From Sorangium cellulosum (GTDB lineage: Bacteria > Myxococcota_A > Polyangia > Polyangiales > Polyangiaceae), in assembly GCF_002950945.1 (NCBI RefSeq), contig NZ_CP012673.1, positions 11,298,501-11,362,500 of the forward strand: 64,000 nt of DNA. Reading direction: 5' to 3'. Below the pieces are notes generated by a model, which did not search any database, was not told the DNA's origin, and saw only the letters and a program-made list of their open reading frames with translations. The first letter of the stretch is position 1. Each line of letters starts with the position of its first letter. The position numbers and the translations under genes are program-made. Below, piece by piece: positions 44,190 to 52,749 of the stretch.

Positions 44190-47084
44190 CTATGGACGGC
44201 AGATGTTGGGGAGCACGCTCACGGTGTCGCTCTCGGAGTTCGCGACGGCGAGATCGGGCTTGCCGTCGCCGTTCAGGTCCGCGGCCGCAACCGAGCGGGA
44301 GCCAGCGGCCGTGGGGTAGTCGAGCTTGGGGGCAAAGGTGCCGTTGCCGTTGTTGAGCAGCACGCTCATCACGCTCATGCTGTCACTGATGAAGTACGCG
44401 ACGACGGCGAGGTCGGGCTTGCCGTCGCCGTTCAGGTCCGCGGCCGCAACCGAGACGGAGGCCTCGCCCGTGGGGTAGTCGAGCTTTGGGGCGAAGGTGC
44501 CGTCGCCGTTGCTGAGCAGCACTCCCACGCTGCCGTAGATCGTGACGGCGAGGTCGGGCTTGCCGTCGCCGTTCAGGTCCGCGGCCGCAACCGAGCGGGG
44601 GCCATCGCCCGTGGGGTAGTCGAGCTTGGGGGCGAAGGTGCCGTTGCCGTTGTTGAGCAGCACGCTCACGGTGGCGCTGTAATCATTCGCGACGGCGAGG
44701 TCGGGCTTGCCGTCGCCGTTCAGGTCCGCGGCCGCAACCGAGAGGGGGCCATCGCCCGTGGGGTAGTCGAGCTTGGGGGCGAAGGTGCCGTTGCCGTTGT
44801 TGAGCAGCACGCCCACGCTGTCGCTTTCGTAGTTCGCGACGGCGAGGTCGGGCTTGCCGTCGCCGTTCAGGTCCGCGGCCGCAACCGAGCGGAGGCCATC
44901 GCCCGTGAGGTAGTCGAGCTTGGGGGCGAAGGTGCCGTTGCCGCTGTTGAGCAGCACGCTCACGGTGTCGCTGTCGCCGTTCGCGACGGCGAGGTCGGGC
45001 TGGCCGTCGCCGTTCAGGTCCGCGGCCGCAACCGAGTAGGGGCTAACGCCCGTGGGGTAGTCGAGCTTTGGGGCGAAGGTGCCGTCGCCGTTGTTGAGCA
45101 GCACGCTCACGGTGTTGCTGAAAGCGTTCGCGACGGCGAGGTCGGGCTGGCCGTCGCCGTTCAGGTCCGCGGCCGCAACCGACCAGGGGAGATCGCCCGT
45201 GGGGTAGTCGAGCTGGGGGGCGAAGGTGCCGTTGCCGCTGTTGAGCAGCACGCTCACGGTGTCGCTGTGGCCGTTCGCGACGGCGAGGTCGGGCTGGCCG
45301 TCGCCGTTCAGGTCCGCGGCCGCAACCGAGTAGGGGCTAACGCCCGTGGGGTAGTCGAGCTTTGGGGCGAAGGTGCCGTCGCCGTTGTTGAGCAGCACGC
45401 TCACGCTGTCGCTGTCGCCGTTCGCGACGGCGAGGTCGGGCTGGCCGTCGCCGTTCAGGTCCGCGGCCGCAACCGAGACGGGGCGATCGCCCGTGGGGTA
45501 GTCGAGCTTGGGGGCGAAGGTGCCGTTGCCGTAGTTGAGCAGCACGCTCACGGTGTCGCTACCGATGTTCGCGACGGCGAGGTCGGGCTGGCCGTCGCCG
45601 TTCAGGTCCGCGGCCGCAACCGAGACGGGGCGATCGCCCGTGGGGTAGTCGAGCTTGGGGGCGAAGGTGCCGTCGCCGTTGTTGAGCAGCACGCCCACCC
45701 TGTCGCTGTCGAAGTTCGCGACGGCGAGGTCGGGCTGGCCGTCGCCGTTCAGGTCCGCGGCCGCAACCGAGAAGGGGCGATCGCCCGTGGGGTAGTCGAG
45801 CTTGGGGGCGAAGGTGCCGTCGCCGTTGTTGAGCAGCACGCTCACGCTGGCGCTGGCCAAGTTCGCGACGGCGAGGTCGGGCCTGCCGTCACCGTTCAGG
45901 TCCTCGGCCGCAATCGAGTAGGGGCCACCACCCGTGGGGTAGTCGAGCTTGGGGCCGAAGGTGCCGCCACCGTTGTTGAGCAGCACGCTCACGGTGTTGC
46001 TGGAAGCGTTCGCGACGGCGAGGTCGGGCCTGCCGTCACCGTTCAGGTCCTCGGCCGCAATCGAGTAGGGGCCACCACCCGTGGGGTAGTCGAGCTTGGG
46101 GCCGAAGGTGCCGCCGCCGTTGTTGAGCAGCACGCTCACGCTGTCGCTGCCTTCGTTCGCGACGGCGAGGTCGGGCTTGCCGTCGCCATTCAGGTCCTCG
46201 ACCGCAACCGACCGGGGAGCTCGACCCGCAGGCAACAACCGCTCGCCGCTGAACCCGGGCTTTCTACAGATGCAGGTTCCATTACCGCAGCTCTCCGCCG
46301 CGGCACAGATCACGGGGCCGCTGGTCTTGCAGGCAGCGGTGGCTGGATCACAACCGACACAGGGATCGCACGTGGGACCCCTGTTCTGCCAGCTCCCGTC
46401 CGCATCGCAGTACTGCGGGATGTTTCCCGAGCACTGCAAGTCCCCTCGCGTACAGTTCTGTACGCATTCGCCGCCCGAGCAATGATACCCAGAAATTAAG
46501 TCGCACGGTTCTCGCGTGCTTTCCCATTGCCCCTTCTCGTCACACGCCTGGGGCGTGAGGCCCTGGCATCGCTTGCTCCCGGGAGCACAATCACCCGTAC
46601 ACACACCGTCCTTGCACGTCTGGTCCACGCACGGGCCATCTGGGTCGTCCTGCCATTCCCCCGCCGTGCAGGTCTGGGGCTGCTGGCCGCTGCACTGCCT
46701 GTCGCCATCGTCGCACACCGGGACGCACTGGCCGCCACTGCACATCTGACTAGCGCACGGGGCCTCCGGTGCGTCCTGCCATCGCCCCTCCGCGCAGATC
46801 TGGGGCAGCTGGCCGCTGCACCGCCTCGCGCCGTCGTTGCATGCGGGGACGCACTCCCCGTCACTGCATATCTGGCCACCGCAGGCGGCCTCGTTCTGCC
46901 ATCGTCCCATGGTACAGACCTGGGGCCAATCGCCGCTGCACTGTCTGACTCCTTCTTCGCACTCGGACGACTTGAAATCGTCGATCCCCAGCACACCGTT
47001 GCACGCCCACAGGACAAAGCTGACGAGGAACACTCCCACGATCTGGACGCCGCGCGAGCTCCCTCCCTTTCTTCGCTGGCCCAT
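44190..47084 (-). CDS. VCBS/FG-GAP-repeat beta-propeller lipoprotein, operon gene 5
   Basis: 964 residues. The lipoprotein signal ends in FVLWAC. Residues ~35-290 are Cys-rich modules with recurring CSGxxPQxC ... GxWQ ... C patterns. Then come 14 VCBS/FG-GAP-like repeats of about 49 residues, each with the calcium-type loop DLNGDGKPDLAVAN, a SVLLNNGNGTF strand and KLDYPTG linker. These should form two seven-bladed propellers on the cell surface. The 147-bp DNA units are almost identical and recombination-prone. It ends SVLPNICRP. Its start overlaps the stop of the PEGA gene by one base (TGATG), so it is translationally coupled to the upstream operon. Confidence 0.9.
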   Translation of the reverse strand: MGQRRKGGSSRGVQIVGVFLVSFVLWACNGVLGIDDFKSSECEEGVRQCSGDWPQVCTMGRWQNEAACGGQICSDGECVPACNDGARRCSGQLPQICAEGRWQDAPEAPCASQMCSGGQCVPVCDDGDRQCSGQQPQTCTAGEWQDDPDGPCVDQTCKDGVCTGDCAPGSKRCQGLTPQACDEKGQWESTREPCDLISGYHCSGGECVQNCTRGDLQCSGNIPQYCDADGSWQNRGPTCDPCVGCDPATAACKTSGPVICAAAESCGNGTCICRKPGFSGERLLPAGRAPRSVAVEDLNGDGKPDLAVANEGSDSVSVLLNNGGGTFGPKLDYPTGGGPYSIAAEDLNGDGRPDLAVANASSNTVSVLLNNGGGTFGPKLDYPTGGGPYSIAAEDLNGDGRPDLAVANLASASVSVLLNNGDGTFAPKLDYPTGDRPFSVAAADLNGDGQPDLAVANFDSDRVGVLLNNGDGTFAPKLDYPTGDRPVSVAAADLNGDGQPDLAVANIGSDTVSVLLNYGNGTFAPKLDYPTGDRPVSVAAADLNGDGQPDLAVANGDSDSVSVLLNNGDGTFAPKLDYPTGVSPYSVAAADLNGDGQPDLAVANGHSDTVSVLLNSGNGTFAPQLDYPTGDLPWSVAAADLNGDGQPDLAVANAFSNTVSVLLNNGDGTFAPKLDYPTGVSPYSVAAADLNGDGQPDLAVANGDSDTVSVLLNSGNGTFAPKLDYLTGDGLRSVAAADLNGDGKPDLAVANYESDSVGVLLNNGNGTFAPKLDYPTGDGPLSVAAADLNGDGKPDLAVANDYSATVSVLLNNGNGTFAPKLDYPTGDGPRSVAAADLNGDGKPDLAVTIYGSVGVLLSNGDGTFAPKLDYPTGEASVSVAAADLNGDGKPDLAVVAYFISDSMSVMSVLLNNGNGTFAPKLDYPTAAGSRSVAAADLNGDGKPDLAVANSESDTVSVLPNICRP

Positions 47085-48556
47085 CAGAATCTCCCTTTCA
47101 CCTCGAAGCCCCCGAGCCCCACGCCCGCGCTCACGCTCGGCCCGGCGCGCTGTTCACCATCCCCGGGCCGCGTGAGCAGCAGCACGGCCGTCCCCGCCGC
47201 CGCCCCGAGCCCCCCCACCACGAGACCGACGGTCGCCGTCGTCCCCAGGGCCGCCGCGGCGCGCTGGTTCCCTGCCTCGGTGGACGGGCACTGCTTGTTC
47301 GGACAACGCTCGTCAAGCTCATTGAGCTTGCCGAGCGCCAGCCCGCCGGCCACGGCAAACACCCCGAGCCCCGCCACCCCCACGCCGTAGGCCAACCCCA
47401 CGCCGATCTTCCTGTTCCTCGCGGCGCGCGCCTCGGCCAGAAGGTCTGGCTGCCGCTCCAGCGATACCGACAGCTCCCGCTGCTTGCGCCGCTCGAGCCG
47501 CACCGCTCGCCTTGCGGAGAAGAACCCGCCCGCGCTCACCTCGACCACATGCTCCCCCAGCGGGAGCCGCCCCTCCCACGGCGCTTTGCCCACCTCCTTC
47601 AAATCGATCCTCACCGTCGCCCCCGCCGGCGCCGATTCGACCCGCAGCAACGCATCTTGCTCCTCCGCCCCCAGAACCACTCGGGTCTCCTCGTACAGTC
47701 TCACCGACGTAGCTGCGACGCTCGAGGCCACCTTCGCCCCCTCCTTTGCCGCCGTCGCGGGCACCTCGCACGCGGCCAGCGCCTCCACCCCCATGAACCC
47801 GTGCAACCGCACTTTGTGCTCCCCGACATTCACCAGCCCTTCCCAGGGCGTCACCCCGACCTCCTTGCCGTCCAGCTCGACATGAAGGACCCAGTTGTGC
47901 TTCTCGTTCACCACGAGCCGCCCCTTCCGCGCTGTCGCCACGAGCTCTGCCACGTTCTCCTTTCCGGCCCTGACCTGCACGGTCGTCGTGAGCGGCGCGA
48001 AGCCCTCTTTCTCCACACGGACGGCCCGGCTGCCCGCGCTCACCCGCAGCGGCATGTCCAAGGGCAGCTTGCCGCGCAGGCGATCGTCAACGAACAGCGA
48101 CGCCCCGGCCGGCGCGTCTCCCGCCACCGCCAGCGTCCCCACCAGGCCCGATAGCTCCGCCATGTCCGCCGCCACGATCGCCTCTATCTTCGCAGGCAGC
48201 TTCGGATACTCGCGGCGCATCTCCTCGTACTGTTCCAGCGCGTCGTCGTATTGGCCGAGCTGCTTGAGGCAGGAGGCGATATAGCCCATGGTGTTCCGGT
48301 TCTTCTTGAGCCAGAGCGACCTGCGAAACGCCTCCATCGCCTCGCGGTACTCTTGCTTGTCAAAGTGCGCGACGCCCTCTTCGAATTGCGCGCGAGCTTC
48401 GGCCTCCTCGCTGGAGACAGCCGCTTGCGGTATTTTGCCCGGTGGTGCAGGCGGCGCCGCCCTTGCGCCGAAGTCGAGCAGCCCCAGCGCGAGAATCCAG
48501 CCGGCCATCGTTCTCGCATGAAATAGACGCACAACCTCTGCCCTCCTTCCGATCAT
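47084..48556 (-). CDS. TPR/PEGA-domain envelope protein, operon gene 4
   Basis: 490 residues. A hydrophobic N-terminal segment (MAGWILALGLLDFGARA) precedes a TPR-like helical region (residues ~50-125: AQFEEGVAHFDKQEYREAMEAF and YDDALEQYEEMRREYP). Three PEGA-type beta domains follow, seen as SLFVDDRLRGKLPLDMPL, HVELDGKEVGVTPWEG and VRIDLKEVGKAPWEGRLPLG. A C-terminal pair of hydrophobic helices (VGLAYGVGVAGLGVFAVAGG and TATVGLVVGGLGAAAGTAVLL) suggests membrane embedding. PEGA domains bind envelope polymers or partner proteins. It lies 24 bp after the lipoprotein gene and overlaps the VCBS gene by one base. Confidence 0.85.
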   Translation of the reverse strand: MIGRRAEVVRLFHARTMAGWILALGLLDFGARAAPPAPPGKIPQAAVSSEEAEARAQFEEGVAHFDKQEYREAMEAFRRSLWLKKNRNTMGYIASCLKQLGQYDDALEQYEEMRREYPKLPAKIEAIVAADMAELSGLVGTLAVAGDAPAGASLFVDDRLRGKLPLDMPLRVSAGSRAVRVEKEGFAPLTTTVQVRAGKENVAELVATARKGRLVVNEKHNWVLHVELDGKEVGVTPWEGLVNVGEHKVRLHGFMGVEALAACEVPATAAKEGAKVASSVAATSVRLYEETRVVLGAEEQDALLRVESAPAGATVRIDLKEVGKAPWEGRLPLGEHVVEVSAGGFFSARRAVRLERRKQRELSVSLERQPDLLAEARAARNRKIGVGLAYGVGVAGLGVFAVAGGLALGKLNELDERCPNKQCPSTEAGNQRAAAALGTTATVGLVVGGLGAAAGTAVLLLTRPGDGEQRAGPSVSAGVGLGGFEVKGRF

Positions 48557-48580
48557 CCTGCCGTCACGCCACCGGTGACA

Positions 48581-49054
48581 TCAGCCGTCATCGAATCCGC
48601 CGAAGCGCGCCGGTCTCTTCGGCGCCTTCGCGGCAGGTCTCGGCGGTGGGGCCTCGTTCAGGTCTACGAGCGGCGGCGAGGGCTGGGTCTCTTGAATGGT
48701 CACGGCCTTCTCCGGCGCCGCCTTCGCGCCCTTCCACACGCGCACGCGGCGCACGTCGCCGACTTTGCCAGTGAGGTCGATCGCCCCGTTCCGGCGATAC
48801 GCCGGCTGGCCGTCCACCTCCACCAGGGCGTCGCCGGGCACCACGAGGAGGGGCACCCGGCGCTCGTCCGCCCCGAGGACGGCCATCTCGGGGCGAGCCG
48901 CGACACTGGGCGGCGCGCCATTGGCCGCGCTCGAACCCGCCGGCGCGCCGCTGCCGGCGCTCGGCGACGGCCGCTCACAGGCGACAAGGCACATCGCCGC
49001 CGCCGCGACGATCGTGCCTCCGCGAAGGACTCGCACGCTGGTCGCGACGCTCAT
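48581..49054 (-). CDS. Small lipoprotein, operon gene 3
   Basis: 157 residues from the ATG at 49054. The signal ends in lipobox CLVAC. After a Ser/Pro/Ala-rich spacer comes a compact beta domain (PLLVVPGDALVEVDGQPAYR, GDVRRVRVWKGA) resembling a lone PEGA-like module. A Pro/Lys-rich tail ends RFGGFDDG. Its ATG overlaps the stop of the STAND gene as ATGA, so the two are translated together. Probably an outer-membrane partner of the PEGA and VCBS proteins. No named family. Confidence 0.78.
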   Translation of the reverse strand: MSVATSVRVLRGGTIVAAAAMCLVACERPSPSAGSGAPAGSSAANGAPPSVAARPEMAVLGADERRVPLLVVPGDALVEVDGQPAYRRNGAIDLTGKVGDVRRVRVWKGAKAAPEKAVTIQETQPSPPLVDLNEAPPPRPAAKAPKRPARFGGFDDG

Positions 49055-52000
49055 GGTCCCTGACCCTCCCCCAAGGACGGTGCCCTCGAATGCTCGCGCT
49101 CGCACGCCGTATGACGCTCCGCCGCTCTGTCCGGCGGCTCGCCGAGATGAAGCATTCGCAAGCTCGCAGGAAGGCAATCCGCATTGCTCGAGTGGAGCTC
49201 CCGCCGGAGTTCGGCGGCGTCGATCGTGAAGGTGCGGGAGGTATTGTCGGCCGCGACGGTGAAGAGCCGCTTCCCGCCGTCGAGGAAGGTCACCGCGATG
49301 ATCGCCGCCTGCGTGTCGAGCAGGAGGTCCCGCCCGTCGAGGCCCCACACGAGGATGCCGCCGTGCCGCAACGAGAAGGCGATCCGCTCGCCGCCGGGGC
49401 TCCAGACCGCCTGGAGGACGGCGACGCCACGATCGAACGACGCCACGACCGCGCCGCTCGTCGCGTCCCAGACCTGGACGGTGCCATCCTCGGATCCGGT
49501 GACGATGCGCGACCCGTCAGGGCTCCACGCCGCGCTGTACACGGCGCCTTCGTGCCCTTTGAACACCAGGGGCTGCTGGCCCCCCGAAGCCTGCCAGACG
49601 CGCGCCGTGTGGTCCATCGACGTGGTGACGATGCGCGCCCCGTCAGGGCTCCACATCGCCGAGGTGAGACCGTCGGTGTGCCCGGACAGCACCCGAGCAC
49701 TCCCCGTGCCGTCCACGGAGACGACGCGCGCATCCCGGTCGTCCGATACCGTGACGAGGCGCGTTCCATCCGGGCTCCACGCGGCGGCGCGCACGGCGGC
49801 CGCGTGGCCCAGGATCGACACGGGCTCTCCTTTGCCGTCCACGCGGACGATGCGCGTAACGCCGTCGAAGCACACCGCGGCAACGCGCGCGCCGTCAGGG
49901 CTCAAGGCCGCACCCGCAATCCATGCATCCTGCTTCGGGAGCACGACGTTCACGCCGGTGCCGTCCGGTCGCCACACGCGCACGGCGCGGTCGTCGTAAG
50001 CGGAGGCGACGAGCTCGGCGCCGGCGCCTATATCCGCCGAGTGGTAGAACACGCGGCGCTCGCGCGGCAACGATTCGAGCAGCGTGGGCCGCCAGATCCG
50101 GACCGTGTTGTCTCGCGAAGGGCCCCCCACCTGCGGCGCCGCGGCGGTGAGCACGCGTGTTCCATCCGGGCTCCACGCGGCTGACAGCACCGGGCCATCA
50201 TGCCCGGCGAGGACGAGGTCCTTGCCTCCCTCCGACGGCCAGAGGCGCGCGGTCTGGTCGAGCGAGGCCGTAGCGACGTACCTGCCGTCCGGCCGGAAGG
50301 CCACGAAGGTGACGGCGCGGCCATGCCCCGCGAGGACGACCGGCTGTCCGGTGCCGTCGGCGCTCCAGATCCGGGCTGTCTTGTCGTCCGACGCGGTGGC
50401 GACGCGCGCGCCGTCATGGCTCCACGCGGCGTAGAGGACGCTGCCTTGGTGGCCCTCGAGCTCGATCGGTTTCCCCTTGCCCGAAGCGGCGAAGACCCGA
50501 GCGACACCGTCGCTCCACGCGGTCAGGACGCGGGTCCCATCGGGGTTCGGCGCGGCAAAAAGGACCTTGGCATCCGGCCCCTTCAGGATCACCGGCTGCC
50601 CGGTGCCGTCGGCCGCCCAGACACGCGCGGTCCCGTCCTCCGACGCGGTGAGCACGCGCGCTCCGTCATCGAAGAAGACAGCCACGCTCAGCGCTCCCGT
50701 GTGGCCTCTCAGCTCGACCACGCCGCCCCCGGCGGCGACGCTGTGGACGCGGGCAATGTGATCGGCCGAGGCCGTCACCACACGGGCGCCGTCGGGGCTC
50801 CACGCGGCGCGGCGCACCGGCCCGGCTCCAGCGTCGAGCCCCTCGATCTGCTCGCCGCCGGCGCCCCAGAGGCGCACTGTCCCGTCCTCCGAGGCGGTGA
50901 GCACGCGCTGGTCGTCGCGGCTGAAGGCCACCGCGTTGACCCGCCCCCCGTGCCCGGAGAACACGACGGGATCGCCCATTCCGCCGGCGTTCCAGAGTCT
51001 CGCCGGCCCGTCGTCGGACGCAGACAGGACCCGCAGGCCATCATGGCTCCACACGGCCGCGCGCAGCGGCTGCTCGTGGCCGCGGAGCGTGACGAACAGC
51101 GCATTCTGGCCGAGCGCGTCGCTCGCGAGCGCGATCCAGCCGCGCGCGGCCTCGGGCCGCTGCACCTCCGGCAAGAGCTTGATGGCCCACGCGATCTGGC
51201 CGCTGTTCTTGAGCTCGCGAAAGCCCGCGAGCAGGCGCGCGTCGGAGGCTTCGATCTCCTTGTCCTTGGCGATCGCCTCGGCCGTCCGGGCGTCCCTCAA
51301 CGAGGTCTGGGCGGCCTCTCGCTGGCGAAAGGCATAGAGGCTCCAGAGGGCGCCCGCCGCCACCACGACCGCCACGAAGGCCAGGGCCGCGAAGAAGCGC
51401 CGCTGCGCCCGCGCCTCAGCCAACCGCCGCTCCGCCTCCCTGCGCTCGCGCGCGAGCTCCCTCTCCTGCTCTTCCTCGCGGCGGCGCTGCGCTTCTTCGC
51501 GGCGGCGCTGCTCCTCCTCAAGCTCGCGCTGCTGCCGCGCCTCGGAGACCCGGCGCGCCAGCCAGTCGTGCCCGATCTCGAAATAGCGGCTGCCCTGGTG
51601 CTCCTCGGCGTGGAGGATGGCGGCGCCCTCGAGCGCCTTGAGGATCGGCCCGAGTTCCTCGGCCGGCAAGAGCCGGAGCAGTTCCTTCTCGGTGCGCAGC
51701 GTGCGGCTGCCGTCCGCCGTGACGAGGTGATCCTCCAGGAGGCGCCGCGCCGCCGCGCTGAGCGCGCCGAGATCGTCGAGCGTCGCCTCCAGGTATCGGC
51801 GCAGGATCGGCTCGGCCTCGACGGCCTCCTGCGCCGCCGCGTCGCCGCCCTGCGCCCGCTGCTGGAACAGCGCCCGGCAGACGATCTGCGCGTAGGCGGC
51901 CTGCGCCTCGGCCTCGTCCGACTCCGCCTGGCCGGGCATGCGCACCTGGAGCATGAGCGCGCGCATCGGCTGGAGCTCCCAGGTCTGCGGCGGCCGCCCG

Positions 52001-52749
52001 CCGGCCGCGGCCTTGCAAACCGCCTCGGAGAGCTCGGCCACGGTGAGCGGGCCGACGCGGAAACCGTGGCTCAACAGCCGGCGGTGCTCGCGCAGCCGAT
52101 CGCGGAAGCGACCGAGGTAATCCTCGCGGAGCAAGAGCACCACGCGCAGGCCGCGGAGCGGCGTGTCCACGAGGCGATTCAACGCGGCGAAGAACGCCTC
52201 CACCTCGGTCGTGCTCCGGCTCGGATAAAGGAGCTGCTCGATCTGGTCGAGATACAAGAGCACGATCCGGGGCGACTTGCGCGCGGCGCGCTGCGCGGCC
52301 GACAACAATGCCTCTTCGGCCGGCAGGTCGGGCGGCCGCTCACCGAATGAGAGAGCGGAGTAGACCGCGTCCGCGAGCCATTCCGTGGGCTCCTTGTCCT
52401 CGGGCCAGGCGTCGATCCGCACGACGCGGATCCGCTGCGAGTCGACGAGCGCCGGGATCGCCGACGCCTGCATGAGCGATGACTTGCCCGCTCCAGACGG
52501 CCCGTAGACGGTCACGCAGCGGTTGGCAAGGACGCTCGCTTCAAGGCGGTACGAGAGCTCTTCGCGACCGTGGAATCGATCGCGATCGGCGGCGCGGTAC
52601 GGCCGCGGGCCGGGGAACGGGTTCGGCGAGGGGAAGACGCCTGTGCGCTCCGCCGCGTCCGCGGCCGTGAGCGAGCCGACGGCGGGCGGGGATCGGCTGC
52701 CGGGCGGTTCGTCCGCCGGCGCGCCCTCCGGCGGCTTGCTCCCGCTCAT
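49051..52749 (-). CDS. Membrane-spanning nSTAND NTPase with about 15 WD40 repeats, operon gene 2
   Basis: 1,232 residues from the ATG at 52749, which overlaps the CHAT gene stop (ATGA). Disordered residues 1-45 precede NPFPGPRPYRAADRDRFHGR, the usual entry to the novel-STAND NTPase type. Walker A is GPSGAGKSS (83-91) and Walker B LLYLDQIEQ (164-172). A winged-helix/helical part follows. A charged coiled coil (about 401-448, repeated RRREE) leads to one transmembrane helix at about 453-474 (FAALAFVAVVVAAGALWSLY). From residue ~530 to the end are about 15 WD40-type repeats such as GHEGAVYSAAWSPDG and VWDATS. Arg-rich sequence before the helix suggests the NTPase is cytoplasmic and the propellers are extracytoplasmic. 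Signalling switch by analogy with STAND proteins. Confidence 0.92.
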   Translation of the reverse strand: MSGSKPPEGAPADEPPGSRSPPAVGSLTAADAAERTGVFPSPNPFPGPRPYRAADRDRFHGREELSYRLEASVLANRCVTVYGPSGAGKSSLMQASAIPALVDSQRIRVVRIDAWPEDKEPTEWLADAVYSALSFGERPPDLPAEEALLSAAQRAARKSPRIVLLYLDQIEQLLYPSRSTTEVEAFFAALNRLVDTPLRGLRVVLLLREDYLGRFRDRLREHRRLLSHGFRVGPLTVAELSEAVCKAAAGGRPPQTWELQPMRALMLQVRMPGQAESDEAEAQAAYAQIVCRALFQQRAQGGDAAAQEAVEAEPILRRYLEATLDDLGALSAAARRLLEDHLVTADGSRTLRTEKELLRLLPAEELGPILKALEGAAILHAEEHQGSRYFEIGHDWLARRVSEARQQRELEEEQRRREEAQRRREEEQERELARERREAERRLAEARAQRRFFAALAFVAVVVAAGALWSLYAFRQREAAQTSLRDARTAEAIAKDKEIEASDARLLAGFRELKNSGQIAWAIKLLPEVQRPEAARGWIALASDALGQNALFVTLRGHEQPLRAAVWSHDGLRVLSASDDGPARLWNAGGMGDPVVFSGHGGRVNAVAFSRDDQRVLTASEDGTVRLWGAGGEQIEGLDAGAGPVRRAAWSPDGARVVTASADHIARVHSVAAGGGVVELRGHTGALSVAVFFDDGARVLTASEDGTARVWAADGTGQPVILKGPDAKVLFAAPNPDGTRVLTAWSDGVARVFAASGKGKPIELEGHQGSVLYAAWSHDGARVATASDDKTARIWSADGTGQPVVLAGHGRAVTFVAFRPDGRYVATASLDQTARLWPSEGGKDLVLAGHDGPVLSAAWSPDGTRVLTAAAPQVGGPSRDNTVRIWRPTLLESLPRERRVFYHSADIGAGAELVASAYDDRAVRVWRPDGTGVNVVLPKQDAWIAGAALSPDGARVAAVCFDGVTRIVRVDGKGEPVSILGHAAAVRAAAWSPDGTRLVTVSDDRDARVVSVDGTGSARVLSGHTDGLTSAMWSPDGARIVTTSMDHTARVWQASGGQQPLVFKGHEGAVYSAAWSPDGSRIVTGSEDGTVQVWDATSGAVVASFDRGVAVLQAVWSPGGERIAFSLRHGGILVWGLDGRDLLLDTQAAIIAVTFLDGGKRLFTVAADNTSRTFTIDAAELRRELHSSNADCLPASLRMLHLGEPPDRAAERHTACEREHSRAPSLGEGQGP

